This document shows, piece by piece, positions 1 through 9,982 of a stretch of DNA of 64,000 nt (positions are counted from its first letter, which is position 1; the number at the start of each line of letters is the position of its first letter). The notes beneath the pieces were generated by a model. That model made no database searches. It was not told where the DNA came from and saw only the letters and a program-made list of their open reading frames with translations. Source of the DNA: Acholoe squamosa (lineage: Eukaryota; Annelida; Polychaeta; Phyllodocida; Polynoidae); assembly GCA_949317995.1 (NCBI GenBank), contig OX439049.1, positions 65,895,247 through 65,959,246 on the forward strand, in the 5' to 3' direction. The position numbers and the translations under genes are program-made.

Positions 1-71
1 TGACTATTAAGCCATGATCCAAATACCACTTAAGAAGAGGTTTTCCCAAGAGAATCTTTTTTCCGTGGTAA

Positions 72-795
72 CTATCTATCAAGGATCTCATTCATCAGGT
101 TTTCGTTGTTCGCAAAGTCTGTCATGTGAGGTCCTATGTCAGATTTCGTAGTGGTCACGTTCTTGAAAACAGGAGTCATTTCTTCGAAGTATTCACATAG
201 GTGAGGAGGAGTAGCAATGTCCACCTGAATCAAACCGAACATTTCACAGAGGATATGATGTCGCTCTCTGTCATGGGATTTCGAGCCGCTTTCAAGTAGT
301 CGACCTTCCAATGTTGTCCGGACGCCATAACCTGCAGATCCTGATGTTTCATCTTTCTCCATTCACACTCCTATACGATGATCAACTTGTGACCTAGAGC
401 GTTTAAGTAAGCGCTTACTCTAGCTGTTGTGTCACGTTTCTCTTCCCTCTCTGAAGCACACGGATATCTGCGCAGCGGTATGCACTTGTGAGCATGGAAC
501 CAACACCCGTGAAATTTTAGGAAACGGTGTTAGAGGGCGGGTGAAAACCGTCTACGCGAATTTTTTGACAACCTAGAGATACCTCCCCTCCGTTGCAAGC
601 ATGGCGAAGTTTCATGCTGTGGGTGTGCTCCATGTAGCGCAGCCACTCTAAAGCGCTCTTAGAGTGTCTTTGCCTAATTTTCGGTTTGAACTCGGTCACG
701 GGTCGTCTCACCAGGTAATAACCTGTGCAGTGTGCTTCGCTCATGCAGCGCAAGTACAGAGAGTTAGCGTCTACACCTATAGCTCGATGCAGCAA
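72..795 (-). pseudogene. Family B DNA polymerase (DNA_pol_B_2-like), palm fragment
   Basis: Minus-strand remnant of the C-terminal half of a protein-primed-type family B DNA polymerase. Near 750-790 it encodes GVDANSLYL, which matches the palm motif A (DxxSLYP-like) of this family. After a break, 72-362 encodes a FGLIQVDIATP stretch and a downstream MTPVFKN, also typical of this polymerase family beyond motif A. The reading frame is interrupted between 363 and 516, and no YxDTD motif C is present before the window edge, so the gene is broken and probably continues to the left. The upstream half of the same gene lies at 1882-3990, beyond an inserted repeat. The family occurs in Polintons, adeno-like viruses and linear plasmids; which one this is cannot be told from here. 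Confidence 0.65.
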
Positions 796-1881
796 GTTGG
801 GAACCTAAAACTTAGTTTTTCCTGAATTTTCGCTAAGAAATGCTGTAGTTTAGCCAAAAATTATCCGATTTACACAATATTTGCAGCAAATGAAAGATGA
901 AACTCATTGCTTTCAGGCCAAGGTAGATAGTATAACAATAGTATAGTGCACAGTTTACCACTGAAGTACAAATTATAAATTTAAAAATCATTAGTTTAAA
1001 AAAATTGCTGTTTTTCAAAGTTTGGCCCTATATATTTTGTGAAAAAATATTCTAACCATCAGTTTTTGATAGATAGTGCATAATACTGACCCATCAAGTT
1101 TATAAATGAGTATTCCTTTTTTCCCTACCTCTATGGTGGCTTATTACACTATGGGAAACATGTGATTTTTGTTAGTTTGCAAAAACTGTGATTTTCAGCA
1201 AAATTTCTGCTTGGTTTTTGATGTGGGACCACATTGATCACCATATATGGATGCGTGATCACCCACTAATACCAGAATTATCCATTTTTATGGTCTACTT
1301 GATCATCTTTAAAGGCTTGTGAAATATCTAAGTGATACAATAAGTGTGAGAAGAATTAGCCACATCTTATGATTCTAGTCTTTGGTGCCGACAACGCTTT
1401 TGTTGCTTTTTACAGCTAAATAGCTCAATAGTGCATTATGATAGGCCTCACATGCCTAATATGGGGTTCTAATAGCATTTCAATATGGGTTTCAATGGGT
1501 CATCAGGTCAAAACAACAATTGATGATGGAATTTAATAGAAACAAAAGAGTTTTGCACCATGGACCTGTTCACATTGTTCAGGTCTTCAGATATTCTTAT
1601 CTTGAAAATGATGAAGGCATTTATGAGCATGGTGCTTTTACAGCCCATATGGGACCTACAGAGGGCATTTTGTCTAGTCTGACATGTATTATGAGGGAAT
1701 ACTGCATAGCAAATGATTCTATTTTCATATTTTGTTATGATTTTTGAGATAGAATCATACACAAGACTTGTCTTCTGCAGCATATACAAAAATGTCCCTT
1801 GAATGAAGGCATTTTACATGCACAGCTGCCTCCAAACCTGAAAAACACTCAGGTTCCCAACTTGCTGCATCGAGCTATAGG
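776..1881. mobile_element. Non-autonomous TIR insertion splitting the polymerase gene
   Basis: A 31-bp sequence at 776-806 is repeated as its exact reverse complement at 1851-1881, and the similarity stops immediately inside the arms. The insertion falls between the Exo region of the polymerase (which ends with CEHI just right of 1881) and palm motif A (just left of 776), so it interrupts the gene precisely. The interior of about 1.04 kb is AT-rich and has only short, unconvincing ORFs. This suits a MITE or deleted DNA transposon. The outermost bases (cctatag) make the exact target duplication ambiguous, so I do not assign a superfamily. Confidence 0.6.
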
Positions 1882-2609
1882 ATGTGTTCGCACATTCTCG
1901 CTTCTTCGCCGTACTTGTGTTCCCTTATCAGCATGGCGCCCTTCTCGTGAAATCTATGGAAGATTATGGAAGGTCCCCCAACCAGATTTTTTTTTATCAG
2001 AGAGTGCAGGTGGAAGTCAAAATGGTGGAAGGTCAGGAACAGGGTCTTTGTGGTTTGAAAAAGAAACCGTAAAGTCAAACCCAGAAGGGAGATGCCGTCT
2101 TTGAACATGTCGATGCTCCCTGAAAAATTTAACGTGATTATTCAGTGCCTCTATGAAGGGTTTCACGTCTTTGTTGTAGTGGATCAAGTAATCTCTGAAA
2201 GTTTGAATGTTCTGTTCGGACCTTTTTCACATTCGGCGTAGTCAGATTCAGACATCTTGGTGCCAGTCAGTTTGCTGTCAAATGCAGATCTTGGTGGTAG
2301 TGTTCTGTTTTCAAGTTTCCTGGTAGATGTCATCCATTCATAAGGAAAGTGTCCTTTGTGCTGATTTCTGGTGAAAGCCAGTAGATAATTCGCGTAGTTA
2401 TAACCAGGTGCCAAATAGTTTACTACGTCCAAGAAAACAATGTGTTTAGTGTAAATCGCCAAGTATTGGTTACTTCTCTTTATGACACTGAATTCTTCGT
2501 TCTCTCGCTCTTTGGAGGAGAAGAATGAGTGAAGCTGTACTTTGATCAGATTTAAGTCATAACGCCCCAAGTTGAAACCTAAGACCGGAACTTGGCAGAG
2601 ATATCTCAA
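1882..2609 (-). pseudogene. Family B DNA polymerase, Exo II / pre-palm fragment
   Basis: Minus-strand coding remnant continuing the polymerase. Near its start it has PVLGFNLGRYDLNLIK, which matches the Exo II motif (GFNSxRYDLNLI-type), followed by FLDVVNYLAPGYNY, KGHFPYEWM, LPP and the LTGTKMSESDYAEC region. This motif order is seen in DNA_pol_B_2 proteins of invertebrate genomes. The 1882-2108 part (FHEKGAMLIREHKYGEEA) is the segment expected just before palm motif A. There is at least one frame change between 2108 and 2184. The gene then runs into the TIR insertion at 1881. No complete frame survives. Confidence 0.65.
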
Positions 2610-2689
2610 AAGTCTCTTCTTCAGTTCAACTAAAGGGTGTCTTGTCCAAGTTTCATTGAAGTCAATGCTGGGAGGACTGAACGCCTCCT

Positions 2690-3165
2690 CTAGGCTAGGT
2701 GGAGAGCTATCCTCTCATCTAACTTCGCTAACGTCAGCCGGTAAAGTTCTAGCACTGCTTCCCCGATGATCTTGGCGGTGTCCTTTATGTAATTCAAAAC
2801 TTTATCCAACAAGGGGTCTGAATCTGTGTCTGATTGTCTCATGAAGCAGACCGGACCTTCGCGACTGACATGTGTTCGGTCGACAGTTCTTTGGGCGGTC
2901 TGAAGAAAGCTTCGAAATCGAAGGTAATTTTGTAAGGGTACATTTTTAAATTTCCGTCGGGAGGAAAAATGGAAAAATCTGCTAGTGCTTTGAAAACCGT
3001 TTTTGAATTTTTGTAGATTCCACCTACATATTTCAAGGTGGCTTGTCTGCAAGGGGAAAGTTGGTTTCTGTGTCTTTTCAGGAAGAACTTAGTCCTGAAC
3101 GCCGACTTACACTTGCGGCATTCATAGATGCCAGCGTATTCATTGAAATCCATAACGATGGACAC
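2690..3165 (-). pseudogene. Family B DNA polymerase, zinc-finger and Exo I fragment
   Basis: Minus-strand remnant with a C2H2-like finger near its N-terminus (CRKCKSAF...KRHRNQLSPC) followed by the Exo I-like sequence ITFDFEAFF, with the D-x-E pair of the 3'-5' exonuclease. A frame change occurs near 2880. The 2690-3052 frame continues with an EGPVCFMRQ stretch and a helix-rich segment typical of the region between Exo I and Exo II. It lies between the N-terminal piece (3202-3990) and the Exo II piece, in the order expected for one gene. Confidence 0.6.
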
Positions 3166-3201
3166 GTGAAGCCGTGTGTCTAGGACAGGTGTAGGTTGAC
3201 T

Positions 3202-3990
3202 TTACCTCGGGCGGCCGATGTTTTGGAAGGTGGCCTGATCAGGGTAACTCGGTTTTTTCAGGTTCTGACCCCTCACTTTACGGATGGTGTAAACCGCTAT
3301 TTGTATATCGAACAAGTTCTCTAATGTGGGTAAGTCCCTGATGATCAAACCTGGAAAGGTTTCAGGTTTCGCAGTGGAATCGAACTGACGCAACAATTTT
3401 GAAGCGTGTTTGCCGGTCTTGTACTTGTGAAAGGATATGCAGTGAAAGATGCATAAGTTGTCCCTGTTGGGAAAATCTAACACACCTCCTCTCTTTTTAA
3501 GTCGACCCGAATGGGTAACCCTGCCCCCTATGGAGAATTCTCTGGGTCCCATGTAAACGCAAACGTTCAAATTTGTGGGAAAAAGACCTTTCAACTTGGA
3601 GTCGCAAAGTTGCTGTACTTCTTCGAAAGTGATAGTGTTTTCCATGAGGGAGAGAAGCTCTTCTAAAGTTTCTGAAATAGTTATGGAGGGGAGGGGTTGT
3701 AAAAGAGACGCGTTGTTTTGGGAGGCGTGAAAGTAGCATAGCTTGTTTCTGTTTTCTCTCTGTTGTAAAATTAACCCTACTGACACATCCACTTTGTATC
3801 TGAATCTTTGCGTGATGTGAATCTGACGCACAGTATCTACAGCGTCACTCAACTCACCAGTTGGAGGTCTTAAGTTTGTTTCACTCACGCGACTCCCGTG
3901 TGCCCTGACTCCTGTTTGTATTGCGGGCCAATTCCTGGTGAACATTTCCTCACCCTCTGGTATAGTGTGTATTTCCAAAGGAAAAGTCAC
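3202..3990 (-). pseudogene. Family B DNA polymerase, N-terminal region
   Basis: Longest surviving open stretch (262 codons) of the polymerase gene. Its N-terminal part has no recognisable catalytic motif, but it contains the sequence NRDNLCIFHCISFHK followed by a GLIIRDLPTLENLF region, a conserved block I associate with the N-terminus of these DNA_pol_B_2 ORFs. The frame stops at 3202 and the next part of the gene is in another frame. The start near 3990 is about 500 bp from the divergent BIR gene, with a long microsatellite between them. Confidence 0.5.
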
Positions 3991-4020
3991 TCCGTTGAGA
4001 GATTCGCGTCGACAGTTGAT

Positions 4021-4195
4021 TTTTTTGCAATTTCCTTCACCGCATAGAGGACAAAATTAAGGTATTTCCCTACATTTTTCCACATGTCTGTCGTAATTTT
4101 ACACCCTTTTAAATTTTTTGAAACTTTTTTCAAAGATATGATCCATTTTCACTGAGTTACTTATATGTGAAGAGAGATTTTTTTTCAATATTTTT
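4021..4195. other. AT-rich spacer between divergent polymerase and BIR genes
   Basis: Short AT-rich interval with runs of T. If the two flanking genes belonged to one element, this is where a bidirectional promoter would sit. I see no clear TATA box. Confidence 0.3.
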
Positions 4196-4480
4196 CATCT
4201 ATCTACCTACCTACCTACCTACCTACCTACCTACCTACCTACCTACCTACCTACCCACCCACCCACCCACCCACCCACCCACCCACCCACCTACCTACCT
4301 ACCTACCTACCTACCTACCTACCTACCTACCTACCTACCTACCTACCTACCCACCTACCCACCTACCCACCTACCCACCTACCCACCTACCCACCTACCC
4401 ACCTACTCACCTACCCACCTACCCACCCACCCACTCACCCACCCACCTACCCACCTACCTACCTACCTACCCACCTACGA
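4196..4480. repeat. (CTAC)n/(CCAC)n tetranucleotide microsatellite
   Basis: About 285 bp of tetranucleotide repeat in blocks: CTAC, then CCAC, then CTAC, then alternating CTAC/CCAC. The long open frame through it (LPTY/HPPT repeats) is a by-product of a repeat unit that contains no stop codon. Confidence 0.95.
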
Positions 4481-4482
4481 GA

Positions 4483-4897
4483 ATGGTCAAGTACCTACGT
4501 TTCGTCGCTTTATCATGGAGCCTCAACACTTTAGACACAATTATGTGGAATAAACCCCGTCCTTTCACAGAGAAACTCGCTGCCCATGGATTCTTTTACA
4601 TCGGAGGTAAGGACCTTGTTCAATGCTACCAATGTGGAGTCGCTTTACACACATGGTTAGAAAGTGACGACATCGCCGTGGAGCATTTCAGACATTTTTC
4701 TACCTGCCCGTTGGCCTCGGAAGGTATGAATCTAAGTCCACAGAGCAAATTTTGCTGACGGAAAGGTTGAAGAAATTGAACTCTCTGGACTACGAGTTGC
4801 AGCTTTTCAGAAATAAGTGTGGAGGAGTTTTTCCTTTTGAACAAGCATCTTCTGTGTTTTCTAATGCTGTAACGTTGGAGGACACAGTAGATAAATG
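4483..4897 (+). pseudogene. BIR-domain (inhibitor-of-apoptosis-like) gene, frameshifted
   Basis: Encodes a baculovirus-IAP-repeat fold. After KPRPFTEKLAAHGFFYIG it has the zinc-binding signature C-x2-C-x16-H-x6-C (from CYQC to FSTC, about residues 48-76). BIR domains bind caspases or IAP-binding motifs, so the family role is blocking cell death; activity here is inference. The frame with the BIR stops at 4756-4758. An overlapping frame continues with coding-like sequence (charged and helical, TERLKKLNSL onward) to a stop at 4895-4897, so a single-base shift near 4720 probably splits an originally longer protein. No RING finger is visible. It is transcribed away from the adjacent PolB-like gene. 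BIR proteins are carried by several large DNA viruses of invertebrates. Confidence 0.7.
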
Positions 4898-5420
4898 AGA
4901 AACAACATATATACACCAGACACCACGATCAACATATATGAACCAACCAAAGACCACCCACAATGAATCACGATTCATGTATAGATAAGACACCAAGATA
5001 GTTTGTATGTGAAAAAAATGAAATGAGATTACGACAAATAAAAAGTGGAATGTGTACTACTCCATATGTGGGTTCTATTGTATTTCTATTTAATATTTAA
5101 CTACCTTATGTAAATTTTACTTTTACTAAACCTGCCCCTAGTCAAGGGACGGGTTTACTATAAAAAAAAAAAAGATGCCCAACCCACCCAAGGACCAAGC
5201 TTTTTGCTTGCCTTTTTTTAATAATATAAAAAATATCTCACTATAGTCACACCCTCATCTACATAATAAACCACACCTCTTTATGCTTATAAGGTCACAT
5301 GACTACTTGCTTGCTGCATACAGCTGACTGACGGTATGACGTGTGGACAGCCAACCAACCAATCAGAGGTCTCCACTTTTTTTTTCTTTATTTTTTTTGG
5401 CATTTTTTTTTTTTTTTAAT
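4898..5420. other. Non-coding stretch
   Basis: AT-rich, with poly-A and poly-T runs near 5160-5170 and 5380-5420. I see no gene or clear regulatory element. Confidence 0.5.
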
Positions 5421-5424
5421 TTTT

Positions 5425-5715
5425 TCGAATTTCCCAACAAAATGATGACCTTTGATTTGTCCATTCAAATGAGGGTCATGTGACCTTATTTGCATAATAG
5501 AGGTCACATGACCTAAACAGCCAGCCAATGTGGGTGCCATTTTGGGGGCACACCACAGGAGGTTTGGGTCACATGATCTTTTTGAATTTTCCGCCAAAAG
5601 GGATGGTTCTGATTGGTCCATTTTGGCGCCACACCACGGGGGGTCTAGGTCACATGACCCCCACATTTGAATTTCCTGCCAAAAGGGAGGCCTCGGATTG
5701 GCTGCATCCCCAGTG
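5425..5715. repeat. Degenerate ~83-bp tandem repeat
   Basis: Three to four diverged copies of a unit built from a 'gaatttcc(c/t)gccaaaaggga' block, an 'attgg(t/c)' block, a 'cattttggcgccacaccac' block and a 'ggtcacatgac' block. The repeated TCACATGAC is an E-box-like core, but nothing shows that it functions here. Confidence 0.6.
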
Positions 5716-6100
5716 AGTAATATCCTTAGATTAGCTATAGTCCCGTTCCGATACATACTATACTACTCACATTGCCTTAGATTTGATATCAGTGAGTTTG
5801 TATGTTAGTTCACCTACTTTAAGTTCCCAAAACCCTGGCTGGCACTGTGCACTCTCAAGTTCCAAGTGATTTCTGTAATTGATAACTAGGGGAAAAGAGT
5901 TGTAATTAGATGCCTGACATAAGATGTCCTATTATGTAAAGCTAAGAGGAAAGACATTGACATAGGATGCAATTAAAATTACAGATTCTTTACTATGACT
6001 ACTCCATGTTTTACCATTGAGTGATCTCAGTCTCAATTTGCCAATATTAAGACGATACTCAGTCTCTGTGCATACATGTATGTATGTTGAACAAGTAACT

Positions 6101-6179
6101 AATGGATATGTCATGACTGTTATCCAACAATAACATGCAATGAGGGGGGATAACAGTCACAAGTCATGACATATCCATT
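6101..6179. repeat. Imperfect hairpin
   Basis: Left arm 6101-6125 pairs with right arm 6148-6179, apart from a few extra bases in the right arm. It is probably the remains of a small palindromic element. Confidence 0.55.
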
Positions 6180-6289
6180 TACTACTTATTTTATTACACG
6201 ATAATCAATAAAAAATCAAAAAATTCAAGCTGAAAACAAAAATTGTTCCCCCTCCCCGGCACTCCAAGCCTGCCATAGTGTGTGCACAC

Positions 6290-6660
6290 GTTCAGTACAC
6301 TGTGGGACGCGCCCCGGGCGCCAAGCAATAGACCATCGGTACACACCTCGGCGCCCGGAGCCGTTGGTTTGGTCTGAATGCGTTCTATAATTATAATGAT
6401 ATTCTAACCTTATTCTAACCAATAGACCATCGGTACACACACCTCGGCGCCTGGCAGGCGTTGGTTTGGTTTGGACACGAAAAAAAAGATTCACCCAGAC
6501 CGGGACTCATCCCGCCTGCCTCTACAAGCTGAGCGCTAACCTCTACAAGCTGACCGCTAACCACTAGACCATTGGGCTGCTTCTGGTGGCATTCTAACCA
6601 GTAGACCATCGATACACACACCTCTGTGCCCGGCAGCGGTTTGGTTTCATATCAACACCT
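6290..6660 (-). mobile_element. tRNA-derived SINE fragments (minus strand)
   Basis: On the minus strand, segments such as 'caatggtctagtggttagcg' resemble the tRNA A box, and a 'gatgagtcccggtctgggtg' stretch resembles the B-box/T-arm region followed by a T run. The block 'ccgatggtctattggttaga' and an associated GC-rich tract recur three times, so several truncated or tandem copies are present. No intact tRNA cloverleaf is apparent. Confidence 0.5.
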
Positions 6661-6684
6661 GGTTCTAACCAAGCATTTCTCGTC

Positions 6685-6770
6685 AGTCCCTGTGGCGCAC
6701 TGCATAGGGAGTTGGATTTGGGACAGGAAACTGTAGGTTCGAGCCCTACCCTGGCAATGAAAATTTTGTA
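6685..6770 (+). mobile_element. tRNA-derived SINE head
   Basis: An A-box-like 'tggcgcactgcataggg' is followed about 40 bp later by a B-box 'ggttcgagccctaccctgg'. This is the arrangement of a pol III promoter in a tRNA-derived SINE. The downstream tail is short and AT-rich. Confidence 0.55.
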
Positions 6771-6803
6771 GGTTTTTAACATGTAACATATGACATGTAA
6801 GGA

Positions 6804-6849
6804 CATGTAAGGAGGCATGTTATCCATGGATAACATGCCTCCTTACATG
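6804..6849. repeat. Perfect 46-bp palindrome
   Basis: Positions 6804-6826 are the exact reverse complement of 6827-6849, centred on ccatgg, with no spacer. Part of the right arm is repeated once more immediately downstream. Such a cruciform-capable sequence is rarely stable unless recent. Confidence 0.9.
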
Positions 6850-7413
6850 GATAACATGCCTCCTTACAAAAGTCATGATGCATGCATCATGGTGTGCAAT
6901 ATGGACAGGTATGTGCAAGGGAATATCCAGAAAGAGCACCCAAAATCACAGAAGTCTTGTAATAAAGCTCTCTAATCTCCCCTATCGAGAACTGTTATTG
7001 GTAACATCACTACAAGTGTTCATAAGCTAACAGGACACATACTCTGACTTTAATGTCACGTATTCGAAAAAAATACTCAAATATCCCACGTATAAAGCAC
7101 CTTTTATGCACAAGAATAGACCCCCTGGTGCGCCTTATAGGATGGGCCAAAATTCTCCCTAAAGGCTTCTCCAAAATCAAACTTGGGGTCTTTTCCGATT
7201 GTTTTGCAAAATACTCATGTGTAAAGGCACACCTAACTTGATCCAATTTCATGTTTTCAATTTCAGACCACTAGAGATGTAGATGTTCCAATGTCCAGAT
7301 GAAAATCCTCAGACAACCCCAACACACACATGAGGAAAATCTAGATACGCTCGACCACACACCCAAGGCAAATCTAGGAGATTGTTTTATCAAAACCTGA
7401 GCCACAAACAAAG
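6850..7413. other. Upstream region of the claudin-like gene
   Basis: No coding sequence recognised. It includes 'gtgcgccttatagg' near 7131, a phrase that recurs at about 29630 and looks like a dispersed repeat. No obvious TATA box is found within 100 bp of the start codon at 7414. Confidence 0.35.
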
Positions 7414-7609
7414 ATGGCGTCCGAGAGTTGCATTGTGCTGTCAGGGTTCGTGATGCTGCACATAGCATTCATCATGAACGTGGTCGCCACGGCCTCTACC
7501 TACTGGGTGGAAGGACGCGTGGTAAATGAGACATCAGCTGAGGCACGAGAAGGTCTGTGGAAGTATTGTGATGAGACCGTGTGTACCGGCATCCCCAGCA
7601 CCTACTCAC
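7414..7609 (+). CDS. Claudin/PMP22-family four-helix membrane protein, exon 1
   Basis: First coding exon (65 codons plus 1 nt) of a 181-residue tetraspan protein. The ATG context is aaagATGG. Residues 7-29 form the first transmembrane helix. The first extracellular loop shows the family signature W31...G47-L48-W49...C52...C57, with an N-glycosylation site at N38-E-T. The exon ends at TCAC|GTAAGT (phase 1), which joins in frame to 30000. Claudin/PMP22/EMP proteins act at cell-cell contacts or in membrane organisation; the C-x4-C spacing is shorter than in most claudins, so a PMP22/EMP-like or unassigned member is possible. The splice donor is itself the first unit of a tandem repeat. Confidence 0.85.
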
Positions 7610-7846
7610 GTAAGTATATAGAGTATACCTACAATAAGAACTTAGAGTATACCTACTCATGTAAGTACTTAGAGTATACCTACTCATATAAGTACTTAGA
7701 GTATACCTACAATAAGAACTTAGAGTATACCTACTCATGTAAGTACTTAGAGTATACCTACAATAAGAACTTAGAGTATACCTACTCATATAAGTACTTA
7801 GAGTATACCTATTCACAGTACTTAGTGTATACGTAACATATTGTAT
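7597..7846 (+). repeat. Tandem array of 24-27 bp units seeded by the exon 1 splice donor
   Basis: Units alternate between 'cctactcatgtaagtacttagagtata' forms of 27 bp and 'cctacaataagaacttagagtata' of 24 bp, about nine in all. The first unit is the exon 1/intron 1 junction itself, including its last exonic bases and GTAAGT. Two further units (near 7661 and 7738) keep an intact GTAAGT in the same context; the others have ATAAGT or lack it. Closely related units with intact GTAAGT reappear at 27936-28050. Confidence 0.85.
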
Positions 7847-9359
7847 ACAGCGCCACCCTCTACTGGAGTATGTCACTGACTTAGTTCCGGCCATTGCGTA
7901 AATCTGTACATATATCATTACGCGAGTGATGGGGCTGAGAGGTTGTGCTAGAATCCTGCTGCAAATCATAGTTCCTTAGATATTCTTCCTAGAACTCATT
8001 AAACCCTCAAATGAGATGCACATTTAATCAGAATTATGGTACTTACATATAATCTAAAAAGACTCTGTTCTATTCCTAAAAGATGATTAGAAATTAAAAT
8101 GTTTGCTGTCACTATCACTGAGTTGTCTGGCGACCTCCTCGCCGATAGAAACGGTTTATTGTGGTTTATACCATGGTTATGGCAAATTTGCATATTTTTG
8201 TATTCAAGTTTAATGATGCAAGGAGTTACCCCGGCTATAAAGAACGATGTTGACACGAAACCGAAAACATACCATGACAGCAAAGTGACTCGTATTCTTT
8301 ACCATAGCTGACTGCGCGTCTCCGCCTTAGTGTCAACCCCCCTGTCGCGCTGCAGTCCCGCCATCTGGTGTATAGAGATAGAACTAATAATCTGCACGAA
8401 AGGCGAAGCCGGTTCATCGTATACTGACCATTTTTAAGCGATTTAGGCTTCAAATCATGGATTGTACCTTGGTAAAAGTACATAGAAGATCTATTCTTTG
8501 TTGTATTTAACCTGAGGAGGACTCAAATGCTCTATAAATGGTGTAAATCAAATGTTATTCTCGACGAACCGGACAGCATGTTGACAAACACAAATCCAAT
8601 ATGGCAGAAGGCCACCCACCTCATCCGCTCCGACTCGCATCAGAAATCATTGATTTTAAAGGTAAATACTCAATATAGAGGTCTGTGGGTGGAACCATGG
8701 TATAAAGACAATATGTGATATTGATTTACGCACTTGTTGATGTTAGCCACTGGATACAACTCAGCTTCGCCCTCATTGATTATATCTGTGGCTAACATCA
8801 ACGCATGCATAAATAAATGTCATATATCCTCAGTCTATACAAAAAGCTTTTCCCCTCACAGGCCATTCGGTCCTGCGAATTTTATCATTCCGTAGGCCCG
8901 TATTGATTTTGGCAGGACTGAATTGCTCAAGATTATTATTGTTAGGAAATATAAAATGAAAAACAAGTATTAACTTGCTATTTAAATAATTTAACACTTC
9001 AAATTTACCATAAATTAATACCTTTTGTTTTAGGCTGTAGAAACCTTAATAATGGTCTGATTTGCAAGCCGTAAAAGACAATGTAGCCCTAGGTACCTAG
9101 AATACAGTCAGACATTTGATGCGGCTATCTGACAATTTCTGTCAGCCCAACACTGATTTTGTCAGCAAAAGCCGATGTCTGACGAGTTTTCGTGTCGACT
9201 GTATGCGGCCCTTAATGGGGGGTCCCCGTGTCACATGTTGATTTTAAGAAATGGCTATGTCCCATGTCACTAAGCAAAAACCCATGTCACTAGTGTCACT
9301 AACATAGTTAATGCAATAAGGCCTATACGGGGCTAATTTTAAGGGTACGCATATGGTAC
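7847..9359. other. Intron 1, left part
   Basis: No coding sequence recognised. It contains a hairpin with 14-bp perfect arms (8736-8749 and 8789-8802, loop about 39 bp) and otherwise unremarkable AT-rich intronic DNA up to the LTR element. Confidence 0.5.
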
Positions 9360-9930
9360 TGTCAATGGGCTATTCTATGTATTATAATTATGAACGACAT
9401 ACTCAAACCAAACTGGCCAAGCTACCCCCTAGTTCAAACCAAGGTCAACCTATTTTTAGCTTAGCAGGGTGAAGAGTTCACACCTGCCCTCCTCCAGTGG
9501 GAAATCCCCAGGCTCCCTCCTGTGGATCCCCCACTGGAGAACTCAACTATTTTTAGATTCACCTAGCCAATAGGAGCAGCTCACCCCACCTACCACAGGT
9601 TGGGACTGAGCAGAACCACCGACTCAGCATATTTGAGTCGCTCCCTATACTAAAAATAGAAAGTACAGAAATAGACACGACGTCATCTGGGCTTGCCCCT
9701 GACTATATAACCTAGTCAGGATCAAGCCTCAGCATCTTATTCTTCTCCAACCTAGACCCTACGACACTCAGGTGCCTTGGCTTAGGATATAGCTTGGTCA
9801 GACTGGCGAGTACTATATTGTACACTGTATCAGTTACTCATCATGCCAATCTTACAATAAAGCTGGATCACCAACTGAATTGTCTGGACTCCTGTTACCT
9901 CACTTCATGACATGTAACGAGACATTGACA
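9360..9930 (+). repeat. 5' LTR of element 1
   Basis: 571 bp with TG...CA ends and an 8-bp terminal inverted repeat (TGTCAATG/CATTGACA). It carries a TATA box, a polyadenylation signal and a CRE-like ACGTCA near 9680. It differs from the 3' LTR at about 9368 (g/a) and 9587 (a/t). Confidence 0.95.
9704..9710 (+). promoter_or_regulatory. LTR TATA box
   Basis: TATATAA lies in the second half of the LTR, about 150 bp before AATAAA (9856-9861). This is a standard U3-R-U5 spacing. Confidence 0.75.
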
Positions 9931-9931
9931 A

Positions 9932-9949
9932 TGGTGGAGAACCCTATTT
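9932..9949 (+). other. Primer binding site, element 1
   Basis: TGGTGGAGAACC... starts 2 nt after the LTR and has the expected TGG complement of a tRNA CCA end. I cannot name the primer tRNA with confidence. Confidence 0.7.
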
Positions 9950-9982
9950 GTAACGTCCCATTGTTTTCACCTCTCATGAGCC

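Noticed and set aside
4167..4553. Plus-strand ORF of LPTY/HPPT repeats
   Set aside because: Microsatellite translation only.
7610..7836. Exon 1 reading continuing through the tandem repeat
   Set aside because: A consensus donor with correct phase to exon 2 ends the exon at 7609; the extension encodes only repeat peptide.
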